From assembly GCA_038757945.1 (NCBI GenBank), contig JBCDGJ010000001.1, forward strand, positions 1 to 64,000: 64,000 nucleotides of DNA, read 5' to 3'. The notes beneath the pieces are model-generated. The model was not told the DNA's origin. It saw only the letters and a list, made by a program, of their open reading frames with translations, and searched no databases. This document shows, in pieces, positions 30,815-39,623 of this stretch. How positions within the stretch are numbered: the stretch's first letter is position 1; each line of letters opens with the position of its first letter. Source of the stretch: CALHVX01 sp038757945. GTDB taxonomy: Bacteria > Pseudomonadota > Gammaproteobacteria > Pseudomonadales > Azotimanducaceae. Position numbers and translations under genes: made by a program.

Positions 30815-32036
30815 CGGTCGTCCCCTCCCGGTAGTCCAGGCGCGCAAGCGTGTTCGTCGCGGGTCCGGCGTAGACCACTCGATACACCACGCCCGCCTGA
30901 TCGTCGCTGATCAGAAGATCGCCCGTCGGTGTGACCAGCACATCGTTCGGGCGGCCCCAGTTGTCCTCGCCGTCGAGCCAGCCTTCGATGAACGGCTCGT
31001 AGACCGGCGTGTCGTTCCCGGTATCCCTGACCACGCTGACCCGATAGCCGACTTTGCTGGTGCGGTTCCAGGAGCCGTGCTCGGCGACGAACAGGGCGTT
31101 GCTGAATTGCTCCGGAAAGCCCTCGCCGCTGTAGAACGCGATCCCCAGCGCGGCCGAATGCGCCTGAATCTTCACCCTCGGCTTGTGCAGGGGCCGGTCG
31201 CCGAGCTGCGCCTTGCGCTGCGGGCCGAACTCCGGATCCGGCAGGTAGCCGGCGTGCTCAAACGGATAACCGAAGTGTTGTCCGGCAGCGGTGGCGACGT
31301 TGATTTCCTCTTCCGGCACGTCGTCGCCCAGCATGTCCCGGCCGTTGTCGGTGAACCACAGCTCACCGGTCTCAGGATGCCAGGCGAAGCCGACGGTATT
31401 GCGGATACCCTCGGCGTACAGCGAGGTCGCGCCGGTCGCAAGATCCATGGTCAGCAGCGCAGCGAAGCGCGGGTCCGGCGACAGGCAGATGTTGCACGGT
31501 GCGCCGACGGGCACGAACAGGGTGCCATCGGGGCTGAACTTCAGGTACTTCCAGCCATGGTGGCCCTTGTCCGGCAGCGAGTCGGTGACCATGACCGGGG
31601 ACGGCAGCGCGCTGTCGTCAGCATGCTCGGTGAGCCAGCTGTCGATCGCGTCGTAGCGCAGGATCCGGTTGACGGCGCCGACATAGAGCGCGCCGTCACG
31701 GACTGCCACACCGCTCGGCATGGTCAGGTCGGTCGCGATCTGCCGCGCCGGCCCCGGTGTCGACAGGGCGTTCCGAACGGCGTACACGACCCCGGCGCGG
31801 CGGGTGCCGACAAATAGCGTTCCGTCTTCGCTCAGGGCCAGCTGGCGGGCGTTGGGAACGTCGTCCACGAGCACTTCGATGCTGAAGCCGGGCGGCAGCC
31901 GGAGCTGATCGGTCTTCAGCTCGGCCTGCGCGGTTCCGCTGCCAACTGCGCCGAGCAAGAGCATGCTGCCGAGCAGCTGCAGCAGCACAACCCGTCGCGA
32001 AGCGGCGGCTTGAAGAGCGCGGAACAGGTCTGGCAT
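30807..32036 (-). CDS. PQQ-dependent sugar (sorbosone-type) dehydrogenase
   Basis: 409 residues: a signal peptide ending GSGTAQA, then a six-bladed beta-propeller of the soluble glucose/sorbosone dehydrogenase family. Diagnostic segments are PPGFSIEVLV, KGHHGWKYLKF, GAPCNICLSPDPRFA, WFTDNGRDMLGDD, EHGSWNRT and WGRPNDVLVTPTGDLLISDD. It should oxidise a sugar or alcohol in the periplasm with PQQ. No pqq biosynthesis genes are in the window. Its 3' end overlaps the deaminase gene. Confidence 0.91.
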   Translation of the reverse strand: MPDLFRALQAAASRRVVLLQLLGSMLLLGAVGSGTAQAELKTDQLRLPPGFSIEVLVDDVPNARQLALSEDGTLFVGTRRAGVVYAVRNALSTPGPARQIATDLTMPSGVAVRDGALYVGAVNRILRYDAIDSWLTEHADDSALPSPVMVTDSLPDKGHHGWKYLKFSPDGTLFVPVGAPCNICLSPDPRFAALLTMDLATGATSLYAEGIRNTVGFAWHPETGELWFTDNGRDMLGDDVPEEEINVATAAGQHFGYPFEHAGYLPDPEFGPQRKAQLGDRPLHKPRVKIQAHSAALGIAFYSGEGFPEQFSNALFVAEHGSWNRTSKVGYRVSVVRDTGNDTPVYEPFIEGWLDGEDNWGRPNDVLVTPTGDLLISDDQAGVVYRVVYAGPATNTLARLDYREGTTGE

Positions 32037-32158
32037 GAAGGGTCTCCGGGATAACGGTCGTTGGAGTTTAACCCGCCATGGTGGCCGTGAGCGTAAGGCC
32101 TACGCCGGCAGCAGCCGCTGCAGTGGTCCGTTGCAGCAGGCGCGCGTAAGCTGCCCCC

Positions 32159-34288
32159 ATGAACGCAGAATCGACCGGGGCGCCGGCGGCAGCACCCGCG
32201 CCTGCAGCGCCGCCGGTGCTGACGTCGGCCCTCAAAGAAACCATCCAGACCGCCTACCGGGCCTGGCTCGCTGCCCGGTCCTTCAAGCCACGCCGCGGAC
32301 AGCGCGAGATGATCGGGTTCATCGCACGGACGCTGACCGACCCCGAGCAGCGGATCGGCCTGATCGAGGCAGGGACCGGGACCGGCAAGACCGCAGGGTA
32401 CGTGTTGCCGGCCATCCCCATCGCGCAGGCCCTCGGCAAGCAGGTTGTGATCGGTACCGCCACCGTGGCGCTACAGGAGCAGGTGGTGCTGCGGGATCTG
32501 CCGGATCTGGTGGCCCAGAGCGGCCTCAACTTCAGCTTTGAAATCGCCAAGGGACGCGGTCGCTACCTGTGCGTGAAGCGGCTCGACGATCACCTGCGTG
32601 CGGGTGGCGGGCAGGCGCAGCTGGCGCTCGAGGGCGAGGGCACGGGGCAGGGTGATTACAAGGTGCTGTACCAGCAGATGCTGGAACGGTTCATGACCCG
32701 CCGTTGGGATGGCGAGCAGGACAGCTGGGATGGTGAGCTGGAGGCTGACGCCTGGCGCGGTGTCACCACCGACCATCGCGGCTGCAGCAATAAGCGCTGC
32801 AGTTTTTTCAAGCAGTGCCCGTTCTTTCGTGCCCGTGCGACGCTGGAAGGCGCTGCAGTGGTTGTTGCCAATCACGATCTGATCCTGGCCGATCTCGCAC
32901 TCGGTGGTGGCGCCGTACTGTCGCCACCGGAAGACACGGTGTACCTGATCGACGAAGCCCACCATCTGCCAGCGAAGACCCAGCAGCACTTTTCGCAAGC
33001 GGCGCGGCTCGGTGGTGCCCGGGCCTGGGCCGATCAGCTGACCGCGGGCGTCGGCACGATGGCGCAGCGGCTCGGTCGTCCGCAGCCGCTGGTCGATCGG
33101 ATCCTCGAGCTCACTTCTGCCGCGGCGGACCTCGCCGGTGGGCTGTTTCTGGTGGAAGAAGCCTGTGACAGCCTGCCGTTCGAGGAGCGGGATGAAGCGC
33201 GTGCCATCTATCGTTTTCCGCTTGGGGTGGTCGACGCGGCCATCGTCGACGCCGTGGGCGACTGCCGGACGCCGATACAGCAGATCATCGCGGCGCTGGA
33301 GCGCGTGCGCGCGCTGCTGCAGCAGGTTGCCGAAGGGGAGCTCGACTGGGCTGAACCGGCTGAGGCTGAGGATTGGCTGCCGGTCCTGGGGCAGCTCGAA
33401 GGCCGCGCCCTCGGCATCGGCGGGTTGATTGAAGACTACGCCCGTGCCGGTAAGGATCAGTCAGCACAGGTGCGGATTGCGCGCTGGGCGGTGCGCAGCG
33501 AAACGGATGTCGAACTGGTGACGGCACCGATTGATCCCGGGCGGATCCTGACTGAGCAGTTCTGGGACCCGGCTTATGCGGTGATCATGACCTCCGCGAC
33601 GCTCACGAGCATGGGCCGCTTCGAACGGTTTACAGAGCAGATCGGTCTGCCGCAGGCGGCGTCGCTGCGCATTCCAAGCCCCTTCGACTATCCGAACATC
33701 AGCGAGCTGGTGATACCGGCCCTGGTCCACGAGCCGTCCGATGCCACGGCGCATACCGATGAAGTGGGCGAACGCCTGCCGGCGCTGCTCGAACACGCCC
33801 GCAGCGCGCTGGTGCTGTGCACCTCCTGGCGGCAGCTGCGACGGCTCGAGGAACTGCTGCCGGAGACCCTGCGGACGCGCACCCTGGTGCAGGGCGACAG
33901 CGCCAAGCACGTGCTGCTGACGACGCACCGGGAACGCATCGATGCCGGGGAAGCCAGCTATCTGATGGGCGTTGCCAGCTTTGCCGAGGGTCTTGATCTG
34001 CCCGACGATTACTGCCGCCACGTCATCATTCCGAAGCTGCCCTTCGCCGTGCCGGATGATCCCTTGAGTGAAGCCACGGCCGAGTGGCTGGAGAGCGAAG
34101 GGCGCAACGCGTTTTTCGAGCTGCAGGTCCCGGATGCGGCAATGCGCCTGGTTCAGGCCTGTGGGCGCCTGATCCGTCACGAAGGTGATTACGGGCGCAT
34201 CTCGCTCCTCGACCGCCGGGTGGTCACCAAACGCTATGGGCGCGCGCTGCTGGAATCGCTGCCGCCCTACCGGCTGGTCGTCGAGTAG
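32159..34288 (+). CDS. dinG: ATP-dependent DNA helicase DinG
   Basis: 709 residues of the XPD/DinG superfamily-2 helicases. Walker A EAGTGTGKTAGYVLPA lies at about 70-85. The iron-sulfur cluster cysteines are spread over GRYLCVKRL and GCSNKRCSFFKQCPFF. The DEAH box is LIDEAHHL, and helicase motif VI QACGRLIRHEGDYGRI is near the end. It unwinds D-loops, R-loops and G-quadruplexes. ATG 32159 follows a purine-poor context and opens a short Ala/Pro-rich tail. It converges on the M16 protease gene, 33 bp away. Confidence 0.95.
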   Translation: MNAESTGAPAAAPAPAAPPVLTSALKETIQTAYRAWLAARSFKPRRGQREMIGFIARTLTDPEQRIGLIEAGTGTGKTAGYVLPAIPIAQALGKQVVIGTATVALQEQVVLRDLPDLVAQSGLNFSFEIAKGRGRYLCVKRLDDHLRAGGGQAQLALEGEGTGQGDYKVLYQQMLERFMTRRWDGEQDSWDGELEADAWRGVTTDHRGCSNKRCSFFKQCPFFRARATLEGAAVVVANHDLILADLALGGGAVLSPPEDTVYLIDEAHHLPAKTQQHFSQAARLGGARAWADQLTAGVGTMAQRLGRPQPLVDRILELTSAAADLAGGLFLVEEACDSLPFEERDEARAIYRFPLGVVDAAIVDAVGDCRTPIQQIIAALERVRALLQQVAEGELDWAEPAEAEDWLPVLGQLEGRALGIGGLIEDYARAGKDQSAQVRIARWAVRSETDVELVTAPIDPGRILTEQFWDPAYAVIMTSATLTSMGRFERFTEQIGLPQAASLRIPSPFDYPNISELVIPALVHEPSDATAHTDEVGERLPALLEHARSALVLCTSWRQLRRLEELLPETLRTRTLVQGDSAKHVLLTTHRERIDAGEASYLMGVASFAEGLDLPDDYCRHVIIPKLPFAVPDDPLSEATAEWLESEGRNAFFELQVPDAAMRLVQACGRLIRHEGDYGRISLLDRRVVTKRYGRALLESLPPYRLVVE

Positions 34289-34321
34289 GGCAGCTTCCCG
34301 ACCCGCGCGCCGCCGGTGGTG

Positions 34322-37222
34322 TCAGCCCTGCGGAGCTCGGGTGCTGTCGCGGGCGGCCTGGGGATTGAGCGCATCAAAGTCGCTGATTGCGGTGCCGATG
34401 GTCGGCGCCCGGTCGAACTTGCCGAGGTTGTAGACCACAACCTGACGTTCCGGTAGCTCCGCCCGCATGCTCTTCAGCGTGGCCACGGCGCTGGTTTGAT
34501 CGATGGCCATCACGGCGCTGGCCAGGGCCTGCCGCGTATCGAAGCTCAGCCGCTCGAGCCGCAGGTCGCTCCAGAACTGAGCGCTGCGCTCACCGAGGTT
34601 CTTCGGCGACTCCAGCAGATCGGCGACCAGGCCGCTCTGGTAAGCGGCGAAGGCCTCCGGGGTCATCTCGCGTACGACGTTGATCTGCTCGTCGAGGAAA
34701 CGGTAGGTCCGCTCGACCAGCGTGCGCGGATCGGCGACCGGGCTCTGCACGATGAAGGCAATCCCGCCACGATCCTGATAGGTCCGGTTGCTGACCCCGA
34801 CCACGTAGCCGAGCTGGTCTTCGGTGCGAAGCTCGGTGAAGTAGGCCTGGCGCACCAGGTGGGTGGCCAGAGCGGAGCGCGCGCGTGCCGGGATGGTCGC
34901 TTCCTCATCCTGCAGGTACAGGATCATCGAGGCGTCCGGATGGTCGACGGTAACCGCAAGCCGTGCGGCGCTGTCGGGGCCGAACACGAGCGGCTGATAA
35001 ACCGGGTGCGGTTCCGGCTTGAGCTGTGCAGCAAGCACATCGGCAATGGCACCTGCGCGTGCGCTGCGGATGTTGCCGTGCAGCAGGCCCCGCACCGTCA
35101 GGCCTGCGCGATGGCTTTGGATCCAGGCGTTGAGGTCTTCCAGCGAGACGCTGGCCGCAACGTTGGCCAGGGTTGCCGGCGGGAAGCTCGCCGACTGCAC
35201 CAGGTTGCCGAGCGCGGTCAGCGTCTGTGCGTAGGGCCGCTCGGTGCGGAAGTTGTTGAGGTTACGCTCCAGCTGATCCCGGTAGATTTCGAAGCGATCG
35301 GCAGCCGGGGTAAGCGTCGCGAAGGTTTCGAGCACCGTCTCGAGCAGGCGCACCTGCTTGTCGTCGTAGCCGGCGAGCCGCAGCTCAAAACCGCTGGCGC
35401 TGGCTGAGAGCTGATAGCTCAGGCCGGCAAGATAGGCTGGGTAGCTGAACTCGGACAGCGCATCGGTGACCAGCGAGCTGTAAAGCCGGCCCAGTACCAG
35501 ATCCTGCGCCGTGGTCAGCCCGCCAGGGATGCCGAGGGTCAGGTAGACGTTCGCCTTCGGCGTGCCGAAGCTGGTATCGATCGCCTGCCAGAGCTCGATC
35601 CCCGGCCGCTCGACCGCGCGGCTCGGTGCGGCGTCTACAGCGCCGTTGACCAGCTTGGTGTTGTCGGGCACGAACGGATTCGGCGGCGGCAGGCTTAAGC
35701 TGTCGCCGACCGGTGCCTGCGCCACGGCCACGGTGTCGCGGGCCAGTCGGTACGGCACCTGGAACCAGGGTTCGACGGCATCCGTGTCCTGTTCCGGGCC
35801 GGCGATGTCCACCAGCACGTTATCCGGTGTCAGGTAGCTCAGGTAGTCGCTGATCAGCGCTGCGTCGAACCGCTCCATACGGTATGGCGCATCAATCACA
35901 TGACCGGCCGGCAGCTCCAGAAACCTCGGGCCCAGCGCGGTCACCAGACGGCTCGGGGTGACGGATTCCTGAAACTGAAAGCTCAGGTCGAGTAACGCCG
36001 CCTGCTCGGCGAACAGCGCCGGATCGGCGCCGGCTGCGCGGATCAGGTCGATGTACTCGAACAGTGCACCGGTAATCTGCGGCACCTGGTCCGCCCCCGC
36101 AGGCGTCAGCTCCAACGCTACGGAAATCAGGCCCGTCTGCGGATCGAACTCATCGGCCCGGGCCGCCAGGGACTGGATCCAGCCCTGGGCCTTGAGCCAC
36201 TGATGCAGGCTTCCGGGACCTTCGTGACCAAGCAGGTTCGTGATGTAGAGCGCCGGCTTGGCATCGAAGTGCGGCCGGAGCGACGGCACCTGAAACTGAT
36301 ACTCCACCGAGTAGCGGTCCTTCAGCGTTTCGCGGACCAGCGTTGCGGGGAGGTCTTCCTCCCGGTAGGCGGGCGGCATTGCGGCGGCCTGACCGATATC
36401 CCGATCCGGGATGGCGGCAAACATCGGGCTGATCCAGCTTTCCAGCGCGTCGAGGGGCTCGTTGCTCATAGCCACCAGAAACATCTGATCGGCGGAGTAG
36501 TTCTTAGCGAACCAGTCGACCAGCGCGTCACGAACGCCATCGCCGAGCGTGTCGAGGCTGCCGATCGTGAAGCGCGAACCCGGATGCTCGGGGTTGAGGG
36601 TGAGCTTGCTGACCGCGTAGCCACGCCAGCCTGCGTCTTTGGTCTGCAGCTGGTACTCGGAATGAACGGCATTCTTTTCGCGGTCCACGTAGGCGGCATC
36701 GAACAGCGGGCTGACGAAGAACTGGGCGAAACGATCCATGGCCGGCTGAAACTGTTCCGGCTTGATGTCGAAGAAGTAGTTCGTGTGGTCCAGCGCCGTG
36801 TAGGCATTGGCCATGCCACCGTGGGTGCCGATGAACTGCTGGTAATCGTCGACCTGCGGGTATTTCTCGGTGCCGATGAACAGCATGTGCTCTAGGAAGT
36901 GCGCGAGGCCCGCATACTCCGGCGGCTCGTGAAAACTGCCCCGGGCAACCACCAGCGACGCGGCGGCTTTGTCGGCGTCAGGGTCGGAAATCAGCAGCAC
37001 GCGCAGCCGGTTTGGCAGCGTCGCCAGCCGATAGTCGCGATCGTCGTTGGGGCTGGTGCGCAGCGTGGCCGCGGCGTGGGCCGCGTAGGGGTCTGCAGGC
37101 TCTGCGGCGGGCGGGGTGCTGCTGCAGGCGCTGAACAGGACGAGGCTCGACAGGGTCAACAGACCGGTTCGCAGCAGGGCCGGCAGACCTGGCTGCTGCC
37201 GGTGGGAAAGGGTTGGGGTCAT
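34322..37222 (-). CDS. M16 (pitrilysin/insulinase) zinc metalloprotease lipoprotein
   Basis: 966 residues, the size of protease III. A signal peptide with lipobox LFSAC (Cys33) implies outer-membrane anchoring in the periplasm. The inverted zinc motif HFLEH (His108, Glu111, His112) is intact, followed by four M16 domains. The RxxY-type and HLVRQAYFTELRTEDQLGYVV segments in the C-terminal half are characteristic of pitrilysin. ATG 37222 is chosen because the signal peptide begins there; a longer frame reaches 37336 and would overlap the divergent kinase gene. It probably degrades oligopeptides. Confidence 0.93.
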   Translation of the reverse strand: MTPTLSHRQQPGLPALLRTGLLTLSSLVLFSACSSTPPAAEPADPYAAHAAATLRTSPNDDRDYRLATLPNRLRVLLISDPDADKAAASLVVARGSFHEPPEYAGLAHFLEHMLFIGTEKYPQVDDYQQFIGTHGGMANAYTALDHTNYFFDIKPEQFQPAMDRFAQFFVSPLFDAAYVDREKNAVHSEYQLQTKDAGWRGYAVSKLTLNPEHPGSRFTIGSLDTLGDGVRDALVDWFAKNYSADQMFLVAMSNEPLDALESWISPMFAAIPDRDIGQAAAMPPAYREEDLPATLVRETLKDRYSVEYQFQVPSLRPHFDAKPALYITNLLGHEGPGSLHQWLKAQGWIQSLAARADEFDPQTGLISVALELTPAGADQVPQITGALFEYIDLIRAAGADPALFAEQAALLDLSFQFQESVTPSRLVTALGPRFLELPAGHVIDAPYRMERFDAALISDYLSYLTPDNVLVDIAGPEQDTDAVEPWFQVPYRLARDTVAVAQAPVGDSLSLPPPNPFVPDNTKLVNGAVDAAPSRAVERPGIELWQAIDTSFGTPKANVYLTLGIPGGLTTAQDLVLGRLYSSLVTDALSEFSYPAYLAGLSYQLSASASGFELRLAGYDDKQVRLLETVLETFATLTPAADRFEIYRDQLERNLNNFRTERPYAQTLTALGNLVQSASFPPATLANVAASVSLEDLNAWIQSHRAGLTVRGLLHGNIRSARAGAIADVLAAQLKPEPHPVYQPLVFGPDSAARLAVTVDHPDASMILYLQDEEATIPARARSALATHLVRQAYFTELRTEDQLGYVVGVSNRTYQDRGGIAFIVQSPVADPRTLVERTYRFLDEQINVVREMTPEAFAAYQSGLVADLLESPKNLGERSAQFWSDLRLERLSFDTRQALASAVMAIDQTSAVATLKSMRAELPERQVVVYNLGKFDRAPTIGTAISDFDALNPQAARDSTRAPQG

Positions 37223-37334
37223 AGACGAACTCGGGCTCGCTTCAGATTTGGGGGGATGGTAGCTAAATGTGCATCGGTCGAACATGAAGCCGTTCGCCCT
37301 TGCCCTTTCGATGACGGGTAGACTAGCGGCTTGC

Positions 37335-38282
37335 ATGAATGCTCAGACCCCAGAGATGGCAGAGGTTCCCGTCAACGATCACGAATTGCTGCGCCAGGCC
37401 AGCGCAACGCTGGGTCTGGGCGCGCCAGCGCCTGCCAGCCTGCGTCTGCTCGACGTGCTGCCAGCCGCCGAGCCGACCGACTGGCGCCTGGTCGCGGCAG
37501 CCCTGGCGCCCTGGCTCAAACAGCGGCGCGCACAGCAGCAGGCGCCCCTTGTGGTCGGGTTGGCCGGGGGGCAGGGCGCAGGTAAGTCGACGCTTGCGCG
37601 GCTGCTGGTTGAGGCCCTGCGTGCCCTGGGGCTGCACGCAGCAACGCTGTCGCTCGACGACGTGTATCACACGCGGGCGGCGCGGGCGGCGCTGGCGGAA
37701 CGGATTCATCCGCTGCTGGCCACGCGCGGCGTGCCGGGAACCCACGACCTTGGCCTGCTTTGGGCATTATTCGAATCGCTGACGGCCGATCGGATCAAGC
37801 TGCCGCTTTTTGACAAGGGGCTCGACGATCGCGCTCCCGTCGACGACTGGCCCACCTGTACGGGACCGCTCGATGTGCTGGTGTTCGAGGGTTGGTGCCT
37901 GGGCGTGCAGCCGCAGCAGGAAGCGGAGCTCGAGGCGCCGATGAACGCGCTCGAGGCCGAAGAAGATGCCGATGGGCACTACCGTCACTACGTCAACCGC
38001 AGTATCAACGATCACTACCGGCCGGTGTGGGCGCATCTCGATGCCTGGCTGTTCCTGGCCGTGCCCAGCTTCGAGGCGGTACGGCGCTGGCGCGGGGAAC
38101 AGGAACAGGCGCTGCTGCCTGAACGCCGCATGGACCCGGCACAGCTGGATCGCTTCTGTGCGCACTACGAACGTCTGACGCGGCAGCTGCTGCGCACGGC
38201 GCCGGCGGCAGCGACCTGGACGCTGCGTCTCAACGAAAATCATCGCGTGGAATTCAGAGAGGATTCAGCCGCTCCTGCCTAG
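37335..38282 (+). CDS. P-loop kinase, D-glycerate 3-kinase-like
   Basis: 315 residues with Walker A GGQGAGKST (78-86) in the phosphoribulokinase/uridine kinase-like fold. LSLDDVYHTRAARAALA, RGVPGTHDLGLL, LPLFDKGLDDR and VFEGWCLGVQP match the glycerate kinase (GLYK) group. The expected reaction is D-glycerate to 3-phosphoglycerate with ATP. ATG 37335 is used because upstream Met codons give a non-homologous leader. A terminator-like hairpin follows at 38292-38323. Confidence 0.87.
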   Translation: MNAQTPEMAEVPVNDHELLRQASATLGLGAPAPASLRLLDVLPAAEPTDWRLVAAALAPWLKQRRAQQQAPLVVGLAGGQGAGKSTLARLLVEALRALGLHAATLSLDDVYHTRAARAALAERIHPLLATRGVPGTHDLGLLWALFESLTADRIKLPLFDKGLDDRAPVDDWPTCTGPLDVLVFEGWCLGVQPQQEAELEAPMNALEAEEDADGHYRHYVNRSINDHYRPVWAHLDAWLFLAVPSFEAVRRWRGEQEQALLPERRMDPAQLDRFCAHYERLTRQLLRTAPAAATWTLRLNENHRVEFREDSAAPA

Positions 38283-38291
38283 GGTAGTGCT

Positions 38292-38323
38292 GTGGTCGCG
38301 GCATCCCATGACGCTGCGGCCAC
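38292..38323 (+). terminator. Terminator-like hairpin after the glycerate kinase gene
   Basis: GTGGTCGCGGC (38292-38302) pairs with GCTGCGGCCAC (38313-38323) over 11 positions, counting two G-U pairs, with a ten-base loop. It starts 9 bases after the stop codon. No U tract follows, so termination would be inefficient or Rho-assisted. Confidence 0.5.
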
Positions 38324-38388
38324 CGCCAAGGCCACCAATGGCGCGCCAAAAAGAGCCGCTCGCGCCGTGCAGAAGAGAGGACCATTCG

Positions 38389-39027
38389 ATGATCAAGCTG
38401 TTTGAATCTGTTGTTCGAAACGGACCAGCCACAGCCTCGCAGAGGTCAGCGGCCAATGGCCGAGGCACGGCCCGGCGTGTGCTGAAAGGCGCGGCCGGCA
38501 TTGTGACCCTGGCCGCAACGGTGGTTGCCGGAACGGCGCAAGCGGGTGGCGTGACCGAGGTTCGGGCACGGGTGGTCAACGTCGAACCACTGTACGAACA
38601 GATCGAGGTTGCCGTGCCCCGGGAAGTCTGCCGGCAGGAGAACGTGGCGCTGGAACCGCGGTACCGTCGGCACGGCCATCGTTCGGCCACCGGCCCGTTG
38701 CTCGGGGCGGTGATTGGTGGCGCCATCGGTAATGCTGTCGGCAGCAAAAAGCGCAACAAGCAGGTCGGAGTGGCCGTGGGTGCCTTGCTCGGTGGCAGCA
38801 TCGGGGCGGATATTGCGCGGCAGCGTCGCGCTGAACGCGCCGGCGATTACCCGGTACGCTATCGCCGTGAAACGGTGTGCACGGTTGAGAACGATTACCG
38901 GATCGAGGAGCAGCTCAACGGCTATCGCGTGACCTATCGGTATGCGGGACAAACCTATGAGACCTACACCGATTACGAGCCGGGCGACACGATCCCGGTC
39001 CGCGTGTCGATCACGCCGTTGGCCTGA
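38389..39027 (+). CDS. Glycine-zipper 2TM domain envelope protein
   Basis: 212 residues: signal peptide ending GTAQA (about residue 52), a small beta region with one Cys (REVCRQ) and then the glycine zipper TGPLLGAVIGGAIGNAVG ... GVAVGALLGGSIGADIA (about 102-142). The C-terminal domain has a second Cys (RETVCTVENDYR) that could pair with the first. This is the SlyB/Rickettsia 17-kDa-like group found in the outer membrane or periplasm. ATG 38389 has AGAGAGG 8 bases upstream. Its stop codon lies inside the first unit of a 14-bp tandem array. Confidence 0.88.
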   Translation: MIKLFESVVRNGPATASQRSAANGRGTARRVLKGAAGIVTLAATVVAGTAQAGGVTEVRARVVNVEPLYEQIEVAVPREVCRQENVALEPRYRRHGHRSATGPLLGAVIGGAIGNAVGSKKRNKQVGVAVGALLGGSIGADIARQRRAERAGDYPVRYRRETVCTVENDYRIEEQLNGYRVTYRYAGQTYETYTDYEPGDTIPVRVSITPLA

Positions 39028-39108
39028 CCGGGTCTCGCTGACCGGGTCACGCTGACCGGGTCACGCTGACCGGGTCACGCTGACCGCGTCGGCCTGACCG
39101 GATCGTCG
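39025..39108 (+). repeat. Array of six 14-bp units, each built on a TGACC-G-GGTCA palindrome
   Basis: Units start at 39025, 39039, 39053, 39067, 39081 and 39095. The three central ones are identical (TGACCGGGTCACGC), and their first 11 bases form a perfect inverted repeat around one central base. The outer units have lost part of the right arm. The first unit includes the stop codon of the preceding gene. It may be a multi-site operator, a DNA structure element or a slippage-born minisatellite. Confidence 0.92.
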
Positions 39109-39155
39109 GCAGCTTGGCCAGCACCGGTTGGTGATCGGAGAAACTATGAAAATCG

Positions 39156-39184
39156 TTACTTGTCAACTTGTTGCGGGATATACT
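39156..39184 (+). promoter_or_regulatory. Candidate promoter of the PepSY-PhoPQ-like operon
   Basis: TATACT at 39179-39184 is a good -10 element. TTACTT at 39156-39161 lies 17 bases upstream but is a poor -35, as expected of an activator-dependent promoter. ACTTGT occurs at 39158-39163 and 39166-39171, with ACTTGA at 39182-39187; these direct repeats overlap the promoter and could bind the downstream response regulator. Confidence 0.4.
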
Positions 39185-39219
39185 TGAGCTTCGGTAGCGA
39201 AGTTTGCGAACGTAGCGGT

Positions 39220-39621
39220 ATGCATCAACCACCTGTCACGCCCAGAGTTTCTGGTCCGCCCTGGACGGGTGATACCCGTTCCAGCTCGGCAGCGTCGTTC
39301 CGCGGTCGCCGGTGGCGACGCACGGTGGCCGCGATTGTCCTGACCGTTCTGGGCTTCGGTAGCGCCGTACCGCTGGCAGCACAGCCGGCGCCTGCGGATC
39401 AGCTGCTGCCGAACCGGCTCATGCCAACGGAGGCGCCGAGCCGGGCCATGACCGTCGAGGAGGCCACGCGCCTGGTACGCAAGCGCACCGGGGGCCGCGT
39501 GCTGGCAGCCGAACCAACCTTCCGCCGCGGTACACCCGGCGTCTCGGTTCGGGTGCTGATCGAAGGGGCTCGGGTAGTCACGCTCTTCGTCGATGACGAA
39601 GGCCGAATTCGAGGACGCTGA
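39220..39621 (+). CDS. Small secreted PepSY-like protein
   Basis: 133 residues. A basic N-terminus and one hydrophobic stretch (TVAAIVLTVLGFGSAVPLAAQ) form a signal peptide or anchor. The C-terminal 65 residues (MTVEEATRLVRKRTGGRVLAAE ... VSVRVLIEGARVVTLFVDDEGR) have the helix plus four-strand pattern of PepSY domains. It is 2 bases upstream of the response regulator gene. PepSY proteins beside PhoPQ-like pairs are presumed periplasmic modulators of the sensor; that role is inference here. ATG 39220 is the start giving a sensible signal peptide. Confidence 0.75.
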   Translation: MHQPPVTPRVSGPPWTGDTRSSSAASFRGRRWRRTVAAIVLTVLGFGSAVPLAAQPAPADQLLPNRLMPTEAPSRAMTVEEATRLVRKRTGGRVLAAEPTFRRGTPGVSVRVLIEGARVVTLFVDDEGRIRGR

Positions 39622-39623
39622 GG

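Noticed and set aside
30815..30847. Upstream start for the deaminase at 30847
   Set aside because: It would extend the protein into the upstream gene with a non-conserved, Arg-rich leader; GTG 30814 gives the family length.
39025..39108. CRISPR array
   Set aside because: The units are 14 bp with no spacers and no cas genes are nearby.
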